This document shows, piece by piece, positions 57,496-64,000 of a DNA stretch of 64,000 bases (position 1 is its first letter; every line of letters starts with the position of its first letter). The translations under genes and the position numbers were made by a program. The stretch lies in assembly GCF_003752135.1 (NCBI RefSeq), contig NZ_RJVK01000002.1, forward strand, positions 186,001-250,000, read 5' to 3'. The notes under the pieces were generated by a model. It ran no database searches, had not been told where the DNA came from, and saw nothing but the letters and a program-made list of their open reading frames with translations. This stretch comes from Caminibacter pacificus. Its GTDB lineage: Bacteria; Campylobacterota; Campylobacteria; Campylobacterales; Nautiliaceae.

Positions 57496-58443
57496 ATGGA
57501 GCTTCCTAAAAGCCAACAAGAACTCCTCCAAAATCTTGAAAAACTGATAGAGCAGACATACGAAGCGGAAAAAGAATTTATAGAACTAAAAAATATTCTT
57601 AACGGAGTAATAGAGTTTTTGCCTCAAGCTTTATGGGTTGTCGATAAAAGCGGAGAAGTTATCGTCAAAAACTCTAAAGCTGATGAGTTTGACTTTATTC
57701 CGCAAAAAGGCGAAATAGAAGTAAACGATAAAGTATTTTTGGTGCAAACTTCCAATATCAAAGACAAAACGATTATAAGCGCTACTGATATTACAGAGCA
57801 AAAAAGAAACGAAAGATTAATTGCCATGGGACAAATGGCGGCTCATTTAGCCCACGAAATCAGAAATCCTATAGGTTCCATTTCAATTCTTTTGGCACTA
57901 CTTAAAAAATCATGCCCTCAAAACGAAATGATAGACGAAATGAAAAGCGCAATATTCAGAATCGAAAGAATTATAAAATCAACTCTTCTCTTTTCAAAAG
58001 GAATACGCCTAAACAAAAGAAAATTCTTATTAAGCTCTTTAAAAAAAGAGCTTGAAGAAAATATCAAATACTATTCGCATTCAAAAGAGATAAATTTCGT
58101 TTATTTCTTACCCGATATCGAGATAAAAGCCGATTACGATTTGCTTTTATTGGTCTTGCAAAATATGATTATAAATGCGATAGACGCTATAGAAGACGAC
58201 GAAAAAGAAGAAGGTTTAATAGAAGTTTTATATGAAAAGAACGATAAATATCACATTATAAACATTTACGACAGCGGCAAGGATTTCGAAGATACAAACA
58301 TCCTTTTCGAACCTTTCAAATCGACAAAAACAAAAGGAAACGGACTCGGACTTGCATTAAGCAAAGAAATAATAACGGCACACGAAGGAAAAATAGAACT
58401 TTCAAAAGAAAAAAAAGGATTTAAAATATATTTGCCTATCTAA
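57496..58443 (+). CDS. flgS: Cytoplasmic sensor histidine kinase, FlgS-like
   Basis: The 315-aa protein has no membrane helix. A helical N-terminus leads into a small PAS-like domain (LPQALWVVDKSGEVIVKN) and then the dimerisation domain with the phosphorylated His in AHLAHEIRNPIGSI, a Mg-binding QNMIINAIDAIED box and the ATP lid KTKGNGLGLALS. Architecture and the H-box closely resemble FlgS, which activates sigma-54 flagellar genes through FlgR in Campylobacter and Helicobacter. FlgR is not in the window, so the name is tentative. Start ATG at 57496; a TTG at 57490 is an alternative. Confidence 0.7.
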   Translation: MELPKSQQELLQNLEKLIEQTYEAEKEFIELKNILNGVIEFLPQALWVVDKSGEVIVKNSKADEFDFIPQKGEIEVNDKVFLVQTSNIKDKTIISATDITEQKRNERLIAMGQMAAHLAHEIRNPIGSISILLALLKKSCPQNEMIDEMKSAIFRIERIIKSTLLFSKGIRLNKRKFLLSSLKKELEENIKYYSHSKEINFVYFLPDIEIKADYDLLLLVLQNMIINAIDAIEDDEKEEGLIEVLYEKNDKYHIINIYDSGKDFEDTNILFEPFKSTKTKGNGLGLALSKEIITAHEGKIELSKEKKGFKIYLPI

Positions 58444-58939
58444 ACCAATGTTTTTTTATAACTTTTCCTCCCTTTATTTCGTCAATTACGATTTTATCCT
58501 CTTTTTTAAAAATGTTATAAATGATATCTCCGTTGTCGATAATATATATATTTCCGATTTTCTCATATTTATGATGTTTAATTTTGTCGAAAATTACAGA
58601 CAAAATATAATCGCTCTTCGGAAAAGAAAAACCATCAAGCGAGTAATTATCGAAAAAATACGCCATTAAAAGCTTTTTTTGAAGATAAATAGTGGAAAAA
58701 TAGATAGAATTTTTCCGTCCGATATCGGTTTTTTTAAGTTTGTTAGTGATAAAAGGCAAAAGATAGATTTTATCAAGCTTTACACAACTAAACCCTATAA
58801 GACTCAAAATATTTTCGTCTTTGTATTTTTGGATATTTTGATAGGTGCAGAGATTATTATACTTTTTTTCAAAAAAGTCTTTGAGAATATCTGCTTTCAA
58901 AAAAGAAAAAACGAAAAGAAAAATTAAAAAAAACCTCAT
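58436..58939 (-). CDS. Exported protein of unknown function (167 aa)
   Basis: A signal peptide ([17 protein letters not shown]) is followed by a Lys-, Ile-, Tyr- and Phe-rich mature domain with several short beta-strand patterns ([20 protein letters not shown]) and two cysteines (NLCTYQ, GFSCVK) that could form a disulfide. I recognise no family. The ATG overlaps the prfB stop by 4 bp (ATGA), so the two are co-translated; the end overlaps the kinase gene by 8 bp. Confidence 0.7.
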   Translation of the reverse strand: MRFFLIFLFVFSFLKADILKDFFEKKYNNLCTYQNIQKYKDENILSLIGFSCVKLDKIYLLPFITNKLKKTDIGRKNSIYFSTIYLQKKLLMAYFFDNYSLDGFSFPKSDYILSVIFDKIKHHKYEKIGNIYIIDNGDIIYNIFKKEDKIVIDEIKGGKVIKKHWFR

Positions 58940-60045
58940 CCTTCTCCCTGAGTACTTTTTTGTGAAATTAACACGTCTTCGATTATTTCGTCCAAATCCC
59001 CGTCAAGTATGTCATCTACTTTTGAATACGCTTTGTTGCTTCTATTGTCTTTTACTTGCTGATATGGAAACAACACGTAACTTCTAATCTGATGTCCCCA
59101 ACCCATTTCATCTTTTGGTTTTCCTTCTTCTTCGGCTCTTCTTTTTTCAAGTTCGAGCTCGTAGAGTTTCGATTTTAGCATTTTAAAGGCCATTTCTTTA
59201 TTTTTGTGCTGTGACCTATCTTGCTGACAGCTAACGACAATACCTGTCGGAACGTGCGTAATTCTAACCGCACTTTCGGTTTTATTTACGTGCTGACCAC
59301 CGGCTCCGCTTGCACGGAATACGTCGATTCTAATGTCTTTAGGGTCTATTTCGATTTCGATATCATCGTCAATTTCCGGAGAAACTTGCACGCTTGCAAA
59401 AGAAGTATGTCTTCTTCCAGCACTATCAAAAGGCGAAACCCTAACAAGTCTGTGAATTCCGTTTTCAACTTTCAAATACCCGTAAGCGTTTTCACCTTTG
59501 ATTAAAAGAGTCGCGTCTTTAATACCGGCCTCTTCTCCGGCTTGATAATCAAGTACGTCAACTTTCCAACCTCTTCTTTCGGCAAATCTCATATACATTC
59601 TATAAAGCATACTCGCCCAATCGTGAGATTCCGTTCCACCGGCACCAGGGTGAATGGTAATAATAGCGTTTTTCTCGTCGTTTTCGTCGCTTAGCATTAC
59701 TTCTATTTCAAGGTCTCTAATAGCTTTTTCGAGCTCTTTTACGTCGTTAAAAACTTCATTTAAAGTCTCTTCGTCCTCTTCCATACTCGCAAGCTCGTAC
59801 ATATCTTTATTGTCCATTAAAGCCTGTTTGGCCTTTTTATATTTATCAAGTTTTCTTTGGATAATGTTTTTTTCTTTTTGGATTTTCGCACTTTTTTTCG
59901 GATCGTTCCAAAAATTAGGGTCGTTTTCCATTTGAGCTATTTCATCAAGTCTTTTTTGAAGCTCTTCAGGTTTTAAAATCGACTCGATATTCGATAATTT
60001 GTTCTCCAAATCCTTTATCAACTCGCTATATTCAAAAGCATCCAT
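58936..60045 (-). CDS. prfB: Peptide chain release factor 2
   Basis: RF2 ends translation at UGA and UAA. The GGQ motif that triggers hydrolysis is in [12 protein letters not shown], and the stop-codon recognition loop is in the preceding SPF-type region ([18 protein letters not shown]). The 369-aa frame is continuous from its ATG. There is no programmed +1 frameshift near codon 26 as in E. coli, so that autoregulation is absent. Confidence 0.97.
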   Translation of the reverse strand: MDAFEYSELIKDLENKLSNIESILKPEELQKRLDEIAQMENDPNFWNDPKKSAKIQKEKNIIQRKLDKYKKAKQALMDNKDMYELASMEEDEETLNEVFNDVKELEKAIRDLEIEVMLSDENDEKNAIITIHPGAGGTESHDWASMLYRMYMRFAERRGWKVDVLDYQAGEEAGIKDATLLIKGENAYGYLKVENGIHRLVRVSPFDSAGRRHTSFASVQVSPEIDDDIEIEIDPKDIRIDVFRASGAGGQHVNKTESAVRITHVPTGIVVSCQQDRSQHKNKEMAFKMLKSKLYELELEKRRAEEEGKPKDEMGWGHQIRSYVLFPYQQVKDNRSNKAYSKVDDILDGDLDEIIEDVLISQKSTQGEG

Positions 60046-60100
60046 TAACTACACTCCTTTTAATCTTAAAATAACATTATTGATATAACATATTTTTTAT

Positions 60101-60106
60101 TATAAT
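60101..60106 (+). promoter_or_regulatory. TATAAT promoter of panC
   Basis: TATTTTTTATTATAATTC gives TATAAT at 60101-60106 in the divergent gap with prfB. AAAGGG precedes the panC ATG. Confidence 0.6.
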
Positions 60107-60144
60107 TCTATCAAAATTTCAAGCGAGAGTTTTAAAGGGCGTAT

Positions 60145-60963
60145 ATGGAAATACTCAAATCTCCAAAAGAAGCTGTTAATTTCAGAAATAATTTAAAAGG
60201 AAGCGTCGGTTTCGTACCTACGATGGGAGCCTTGCACGAGGGACACCTCTCTTTGATAAAAAAAGCAAGAGAAGAAAACGATAACGTTATAGTCTCTATT
60301 TTCGTAAATCCGACTCAATTTTTACCGGGAGAAGATTTCAACAAATATCCAAGAAGACTCGAAGCGGATTTTGAGATATGCAAAAGAGCGGGAGTCGATG
60401 CCGTATTTACTCCGAATCCGGAAAATATGTATACCGATGATGAAATTTTAATAAAAGCCCCGAAAATTAAAGGCTACATTTTAGAAGGATTTTTCAGACC
60501 GGGACATTTTGACGGAGTTTTGCAAGTAGTAAACAAACTATTCAACATAATACGCCCTACACGCGCATATTTCGGGAAAAAAGACGCCCAACAGCTATAT
60601 TTAATCAAACAAATGGTAAAAAATTTCTTTTTTAACATCGAAATCGTAGAAGGCGAAACCGTAAGAGAAAAAGACGGACTCGCTCTATCAAGCAGAAATA
60701 TATATTTGAGCGATGAAGAGAGAAAAAGAGCGCTTAGTATTTCAAAAGCCCTAAAAAGAGCCGCAAAACTCTCTACCAAAACCGATGATATCGAAACAAT
60801 CAAAAAAGAGATGCTTGACATCTTAGAAGTGGACGAATTACAATATATCGCTTTTGTAGATAGAGATTTCAACTACATTCAAAAAATTCAACCCGGAAAC
60901 ACAATCGTACTCATAGCCGCATACGTCGGAACTACGAGATTAATCGACAATATTTACATTTAA
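60145..60963 (+). CDS. panC: Pantothenate synthetase
   Basis: PanC condenses pantoate and beta-alanine with [20 protein letters not shown] is the HIGH-containing ATP site. [52 protein letters not shown] and the KMSKS-equivalent [11 protein letters not shown] complete the family. The length of 272 aa is normal. It is followed by the transpeptidase gene after 9 bp. Confidence 0.97.
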   Translation: MEILKSPKEAVNFRNNLKGSVGFVPTMGALHEGHLSLIKKAREENDNVIVSIFVNPTQFLPGEDFNKYPRRLEADFEICKRAGVDAVFTPNPENMYTDDEILIKAPKIKGYILEGFFRPGHFDGVLQVVNKLFNIIRPTRAYFGKKDAQQLYLIKQMVKNFFFNIEIVEGETVREKDGLALSSRNIYLSDEERKRALSISKALKRAAKLSTKTDDIETIKKEMLDILEVDELQYIAFVDRDFNYIQKIQPGNTIVLIAAYVGTTRLIDNIYI

Positions 60964-60972
60964 AGGGGTTAA

Positions 60973-61935
60973 GTGAGACGTATATTAGCATTAATTTTCA
61001 TAACTACCGCCGTATTCGCGCAAAATCTTATCGATACGTATAGATTCGAAGGTGTGAACTCTTTGATAAAGCAGATTGAAAAAACAATTCAATCAAAAGA
61101 TTATTGGCTAAAAAGAATAAAAAACGACGACGTCAAATTCGGCTATTTTCAATCTCCACATTTTATTCTTTTTTGTAACAAAAGAGCCAAAACTCTTCAA
61201 GTTTTCGCATATAAAGACGGAAAACTAAACGAAGTAGCCATGTTTTCGAATATTATCGTAGGAAAGTTAGGAGATAAGGAAAAAGAGGGAGATTTAAAAA
61301 CTCCTATCGGCGTTTATACTTTAATAAATAAAATCAAGCCTTCAAACACCTTTTACGGACCGCTTGCTTTCGTAACGTCATATCCGAATCTATTTGATAA
61401 AGTTCATCATAAAGACGGATACGGTATATGGATTCACGGAAAACCACTTGACGGAGAGAGAGGAGATGTCAGCAAAGGATGTATAGTTTTAAATAACGAC
61501 GAAATTTTAAGACTTGACAGATTAATAAATTACAAAAAAACAACTCTTGAAATTACAGAGTATCCTCTTTTTGCGAGAAAAGAAGACGTAGCTCAAATTT
61601 TAGCCACTCTTTATAAATGGAGATATGCCTGGAAAAATTCCGATATAAAAAAATATATATCTTTTTATGATAAAGATTTCCAAAGAAGTAACGGAATGAA
61701 TCTAAAAGAGTTCATAGCTTATAAAAAGAGAGTTTTTAGAAACAAAAGAGGCAAAAAAGTTGAAATTTATTTTAAAAACATCAAAATAGTACCTTACCAA
61801 AACATAAAAAATTTACCTATTTACGAAATAACTTTTCATGAAGATTATATATCTCCGGGCTATGAATTCCACGGCTACAAAGAGATATATATGATAAAAA
61901 GAGGTGATAAATTTAAAATTTTAATAGAAAAATAA
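60973..61935 (+). CDS. L,D-transpeptidase/carboxypeptidase family, Csd6-like
   Basis: The 320-aa protein starts with GTG (AAAGGGG upstream) and has a signal peptide ending VFAQ. The YkuD domain (about 60-200) has the catalytic IHGKP...SKGCIVLN set (His and nucleophile Cys). A C-terminal domain (about 210-320, starting TLYKWRYAWKNSD) has the NTF2-like pattern found in Csd6 of H. pylori and Pgp2-related proteins. Csd6 is an L,D-carboxypeptidase that trims peptidoglycan peptides and sets cell shape. I infer the same process here; transpeptidase activity is the alternative. Confidence 0.85.
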   Translation: MRRILALIFITTAVFAQNLIDTYRFEGVNSLIKQIEKTIQSKDYWLKRIKNDDVKFGYFQSPHFILFCNKRAKTLQVFAYKDGKLNEVAMFSNIIVGKLGDKEKEGDLKTPIGVYTLINKIKPSNTFYGPLAFVTSYPNLFDKVHHKDGYGIWIHGKPLDGERGDVSKGCIVLNNDEILRLDRLINYKKTTLEITEYPLFARKEDVAQILATLYKWRYAWKNSDIKKYISFYDKDFQRSNGMNLKEFIAYKKRVFRNKRGKKVEIYFKNIKIVPYQNIKNLPIYEITFHEDYISPGYEFHGYKEIYMIKRGDKFKILIEK

Positions 61936-62175
61936 TTACATAAATTTAAGTCCTATAAGCATTAAAACAAGACCGAAAAGTATAGGCATTGCAATTTGCA
62001 ATGCTCCCTCGAATCTCTTATAAAAAAACCAAAAAAGCCATAAAACGAAAAGATTAAACATCGCAAAAAAAACATACTTCCCGAAATAATTCAGCCCTTC
62101 ATACAAAACATAGTCTATTTTATACATACCGACAGCACCAAGCACCAATCCGACAATAAGCCCTATATATCTCAA
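61936..62175 (-). CDS. Small membrane protein (79 aa)
   Basis: A very hydrophobic protein with three predicted helices: residues 2-18 (RYIGLIVGLVLGAVGMY), about 30-52 and about 58-78, with few charges between. I recognise no family. It ends directly at the stop of the convergent transpeptidase gene. The promoter would lie in the 60-bp divergent gap shared with rimO. Confidence 0.65.
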   Translation of the reverse strand: MRYIGLIVGLVLGAVGMYKIDYVLYEGLNYFGKYVFFAMFNLFVLWLFWFFYKRFEGALQIAMPILFGLVLMLIGLKFM

Positions 62176-62235
62176 AACAGCCCTTTTTTGCGAAATTATA
62201 CCATTTTTGATAAAATCATAATAAAAAGGAAACTC

Positions 62236-63537
62236 TTGAAAAAGCTCTATTTGGCTTCTCTTGGATGTGTAAAAAATTTGATAGACAGCGAAGTAATGCT
62301 CGGTCGTTTAAAAGATGAATACGAGCTAACTCAAAACCCGAGCGAAGCGGATTTGATAATAGTAAATACCTGCGGGTTTATCAATCCGGCAAAAGAAGAA
62401 TCTATCGAAACTATCTTAGAACTTGCCAACGAAAAAAAAGAAAACGCAAAACTCGTAGTCACGGGATGTCTTAGCGAGAGATATAAAGATATCCTGCCTC
62501 AAGAAATTCCTGAAGTCGATATTTGGAGCGGTGTTGGAGATTTCGGAAATATCGATAAAGTAATAAAATCGAATAAAAAGAAATATTTTTCACCGAAAGT
62601 TTATTTAATCCATAATGAAGATAGAGTAATCACCGGAAGTGCGTATCACGCTTATATTAAACTTAGCGAAGGGTGCAATCAAAAATGTGCATTTTGCGCT
62701 ATTCCTAACTTCAAAGGCAGATTAAATTCCCGTCCTATCGAAGAAATAATAGAAGAGATTAAAAGATTAAAAGCAAAAGGCTACAAAGACTTCTCACTCG
62801 CAAGCCAAGACAGCAGCTCGTATCTAAGAGACAAAGGAATAAAAGACGGACTTGAGAGACTTATTGACGAAATAGATAAAATCGAAGGTATTACCGTTCG
62901 AATACTATATCTCTACCCGGCAACCACTACAAAAAGATTGATAAGAAAAATTTTTTCATCAAAAAAAGTCCAAAATTATTTTGATATGCCGATTCAACAT
63001 ATCAGCCCTAAAATGCTAAAAATTATGAGAAGACCGGGCAGTGTCGAGAGATTAAAAGAACTTCTTTACGAAATGAGAAAAGAGTTTTCTTTTGTCAGAA
63101 CTTCCGTGATCGTAGGTCATCCGGGTGAAAGTGAAGAGGATTTTAACGAACTTAAAGAGTTTTTAAAAGAGTACGAATTTGACAGAGTAAACGTTTTTGC
63201 TTATTCCGACGAAGAAGATACGCCTGCATTTAAAAGAAAAGACAAAATCCCTCAAGACATAATCGAAAAAAGAGTAAAAGAGATTAGCAAAATAGTCAAA
63301 AAAACAACTAAAAAAGCTCTTAAAAAATATGTCGGTAAAATTTGTGAATGCTATATGGACGGATTAACCAAAGATAATCTTTTCTATTCGGTAAGACCGA
63401 AACTTTGGGCTCCCGAAGTTGACGGAGACATTTTAGTAAACGAAAGCGAAATAGAAAATTTAAAAGTCGGCGAACTTTATAAAGTAAAAGTGGAAAATTT
63501 AGCCGGAGAAGATTTAATTGGAAAAATCATCAAATAA
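62236..63537 (+). CDS. rimO: Ribosomal protein S12 methylthiotransferase RimO
   Basis: RimO methylthiolates an Asp of ribosomal protein S12 using two 4Fe-4S clusters. The UPF0004 domain has LASLGCVKNLIDSE, NTCGFI and TGCLSERY with the first cluster's cysteines. The radical SAM motif is CNQKCAFC in LSEGCNQKCAFCAIPNFKG, and a TRAM domain ends the protein. LGCxKNxxDSE and the FKGRLNSRPIEEI text favour RimO over MiaB. The start is the TTG at 62236 (AAAAGGAAACTC before it), 433 aa; the frame upstream to 62188 crosses the promoter. Confidence 0.95.
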   Translation: MKKLYLASLGCVKNLIDSEVMLGRLKDEYELTQNPSEADLIIVNTCGFINPAKEESIETILELANEKKENAKLVVTGCLSERYKDILPQEIPEVDIWSGVGDFGNIDKVIKSNKKKYFSPKVYLIHNEDRVITGSAYHAYIKLSEGCNQKCAFCAIPNFKGRLNSRPIEEIIEEIKRLKAKGYKDFSLASQDSSSYLRDKGIKDGLERLIDEIDKIEGITVRILYLYPATTTKRLIRKIFSSKKVQNYFDMPIQHISPKMLKIMRRPGSVERLKELLYEMRKEFSFVRTSVIVGHPGESEEDFNELKEFLKEYEFDRVNVFAYSDEEDTPAFKRKDKIPQDIIEKRVKEISKIVKKTTKKALKKYVGKICECYMDGLTKDNLFYSVRPKLWAPEVDGDILVNESEIENLKVGELYKVKVENLAGEDLIGKIIK

Positions 63538-64000
63538 TCTTTTGGCATTTTCCGCCGGAGTAGACTCTACAGCCCTATTTTTTTGGCTGCTTGAAAAAAA
63601 TATTCCCTTTGATATTGCAATCGTAAACTATCACACAAGAAAAACAAGCGACGAAGAAGTAGAATACGCAAAAACGCTCGCAAAAAAATATAATAAAAAA
63701 ATTTACATAAAAGACTGCTTTTTAGAAAAATTCTCAGAAAACGAAGCAAGAAAATGCAGATATGAATTTTTTGAAGAAATTATGAAAAAACATAATTACG
63801 ACACTCTCATTTTAGCTCATCAACTAAACGACAGATTCGAATGGTTTTTAATGCAACTCTCAAAAGGAGCGGGCTTAAAAGAGTTAATAGCGATGGAAAA
63901 ATGGGAGGAGAGAGAATGGTATAGAATATATAGGCCTTTTTATAACGTATCTCGTGATGAAATTTTAACATTCCTAAATGAAAGAGGAATTAAATACTAC
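63518..64000 (+). CDS. tilS: tRNA(Ile)-lysidine synthetase, N-terminal part (runs off the window)
   Basis: The frame starts with TTG at 63518, inside the end of rimO (20-bp overlap), and is open to the window edge (161 codons). The PP-loop is FSAGVDSTALFFW near residue 11; the common SGGxDS reads SAGVDS. IVNYHTRKTSDEE, KCRYEFFEEIM and LILAHQLNDRFEWFLMQL are TilS motifs. TilS modifies C34 of tRNA-Ile so that it reads AUA codons. The C-terminus is missing from the window. Confidence 0.9.
   Translation, partial: MEKSSNNLLAFSAGVDSTALFFWLLEKNIPFDIAIVNYHTRKTSDEEVEYAKTLAKKYNKKIYIKDCFLEKFSENEARKCRYEFFEEIMKKHNYDTLILAHQLNDRFEWFLMQLSKGAGLKELIAMEKWEEREWYRIYRPFYNVSRDEILTFLNERGIKYY

Noticed and set aside
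58936-60045. Programmed frameshift in prfB
   Set aside because: The frame is continuous from the ATG through the GGQ motif to the stop; no in-frame TGA occurs in the first 30 codons.

Overview
The window is a gene-dense, AT-rich piece of a bacterial chromosome. I read it as Campylobacterota (Epsilonproteobacteria), most likely order Nautiliales (Nautilia/Caminibacter type). The clues are lysine-, isoleucine- and glutamate-rich proteins, almost exclusive AGA use for arginine, overlapping ATGA gene junctions, T-rich promoters with a TATAAT box and very short leaders, a glutamine synthetase without the adenylylation tyrosine, an FlgS-like cytoplasmic kinase, a Csd6-like cell-shape enzyme, and gene orders that I remember from Campylobacter. 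Genus and species cannot be fixed from the sequence alone. I found no rRNA, tRNA, CRISPR array, insertion sequence, prophage or defence genes; this is core chromosome.

Layout. 1-4400: the start of a large secreted protein (leftward), a spore-photoproduct-lyase-like radical SAM protein and an SDR enzyme, then murI and rho leftward. 4442-17730: one long rightward run: rluD, an FlpA-type fibronectin-III lipoprotein, trmB, ftsE, ftsX, an EnvC-like factor, pyrH, rpoZ, spoT, tyrS, a nitronate-monooxygenase-family enzyme, a lipoprotein amidase and an AEC transporter. FtsEX, the EnvC-like factor and the amidase form a recognisable system for activating septal peptidoglycan cleavage. 17727-31040: carbonic anhydrase, pepD, cmoB, pyrB, pabB, a double-receiver diguanylate cyclase, glnA, a PabC-like lyase, pepF, an SspB-like protein, a LysR regulator and a UvrD/Rep helicase.

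31041-31366 is non-coding. It holds an 8-bp-periodic repeat (GTGAAATT type) and a strong terminator-like stem; the same repeat recurs inverted at 50474-50621. 31367-35900: truB-csrA-ispE facing a leftward flaG-fliD-fliS-fliT-like operon with a good sigma-28 promoter. 35950-50436: rsmD, a PilZ protein, tgt, a COG3400/RCK-type protein, aroB, an MscS channel, a family-4 uracil-DNA glycosylase, metE, a protein built of three glycine-rich repeats, and metK. 50694-55825: a DUF59 Fe-S protein, a ferredoxin, ndk, DUF177-rpmF-plsX-fabH, a CBS/degenerate-GGDEF protein, and rpmI-rplT. 55898-64000: an acyl-CoA ligase, an FlgS-like kinase, prfB, panC, an L,D-transpeptidase-family enzyme, rimO and the start of tilS.

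I see no obvious new multi-gene system. The best leads are smaller: a probable AUA start codon for rluD; the period-8 repeat shared by two intergenic regions; inverted repeats in which a promoter sits between a Shine-Dalgarno sequence and its complement; an SspB-like candidate ClpXP adaptor; a 29-residue membrane microprotein; the triple-repeat envelope protein; and a possible structured leader before rplT.
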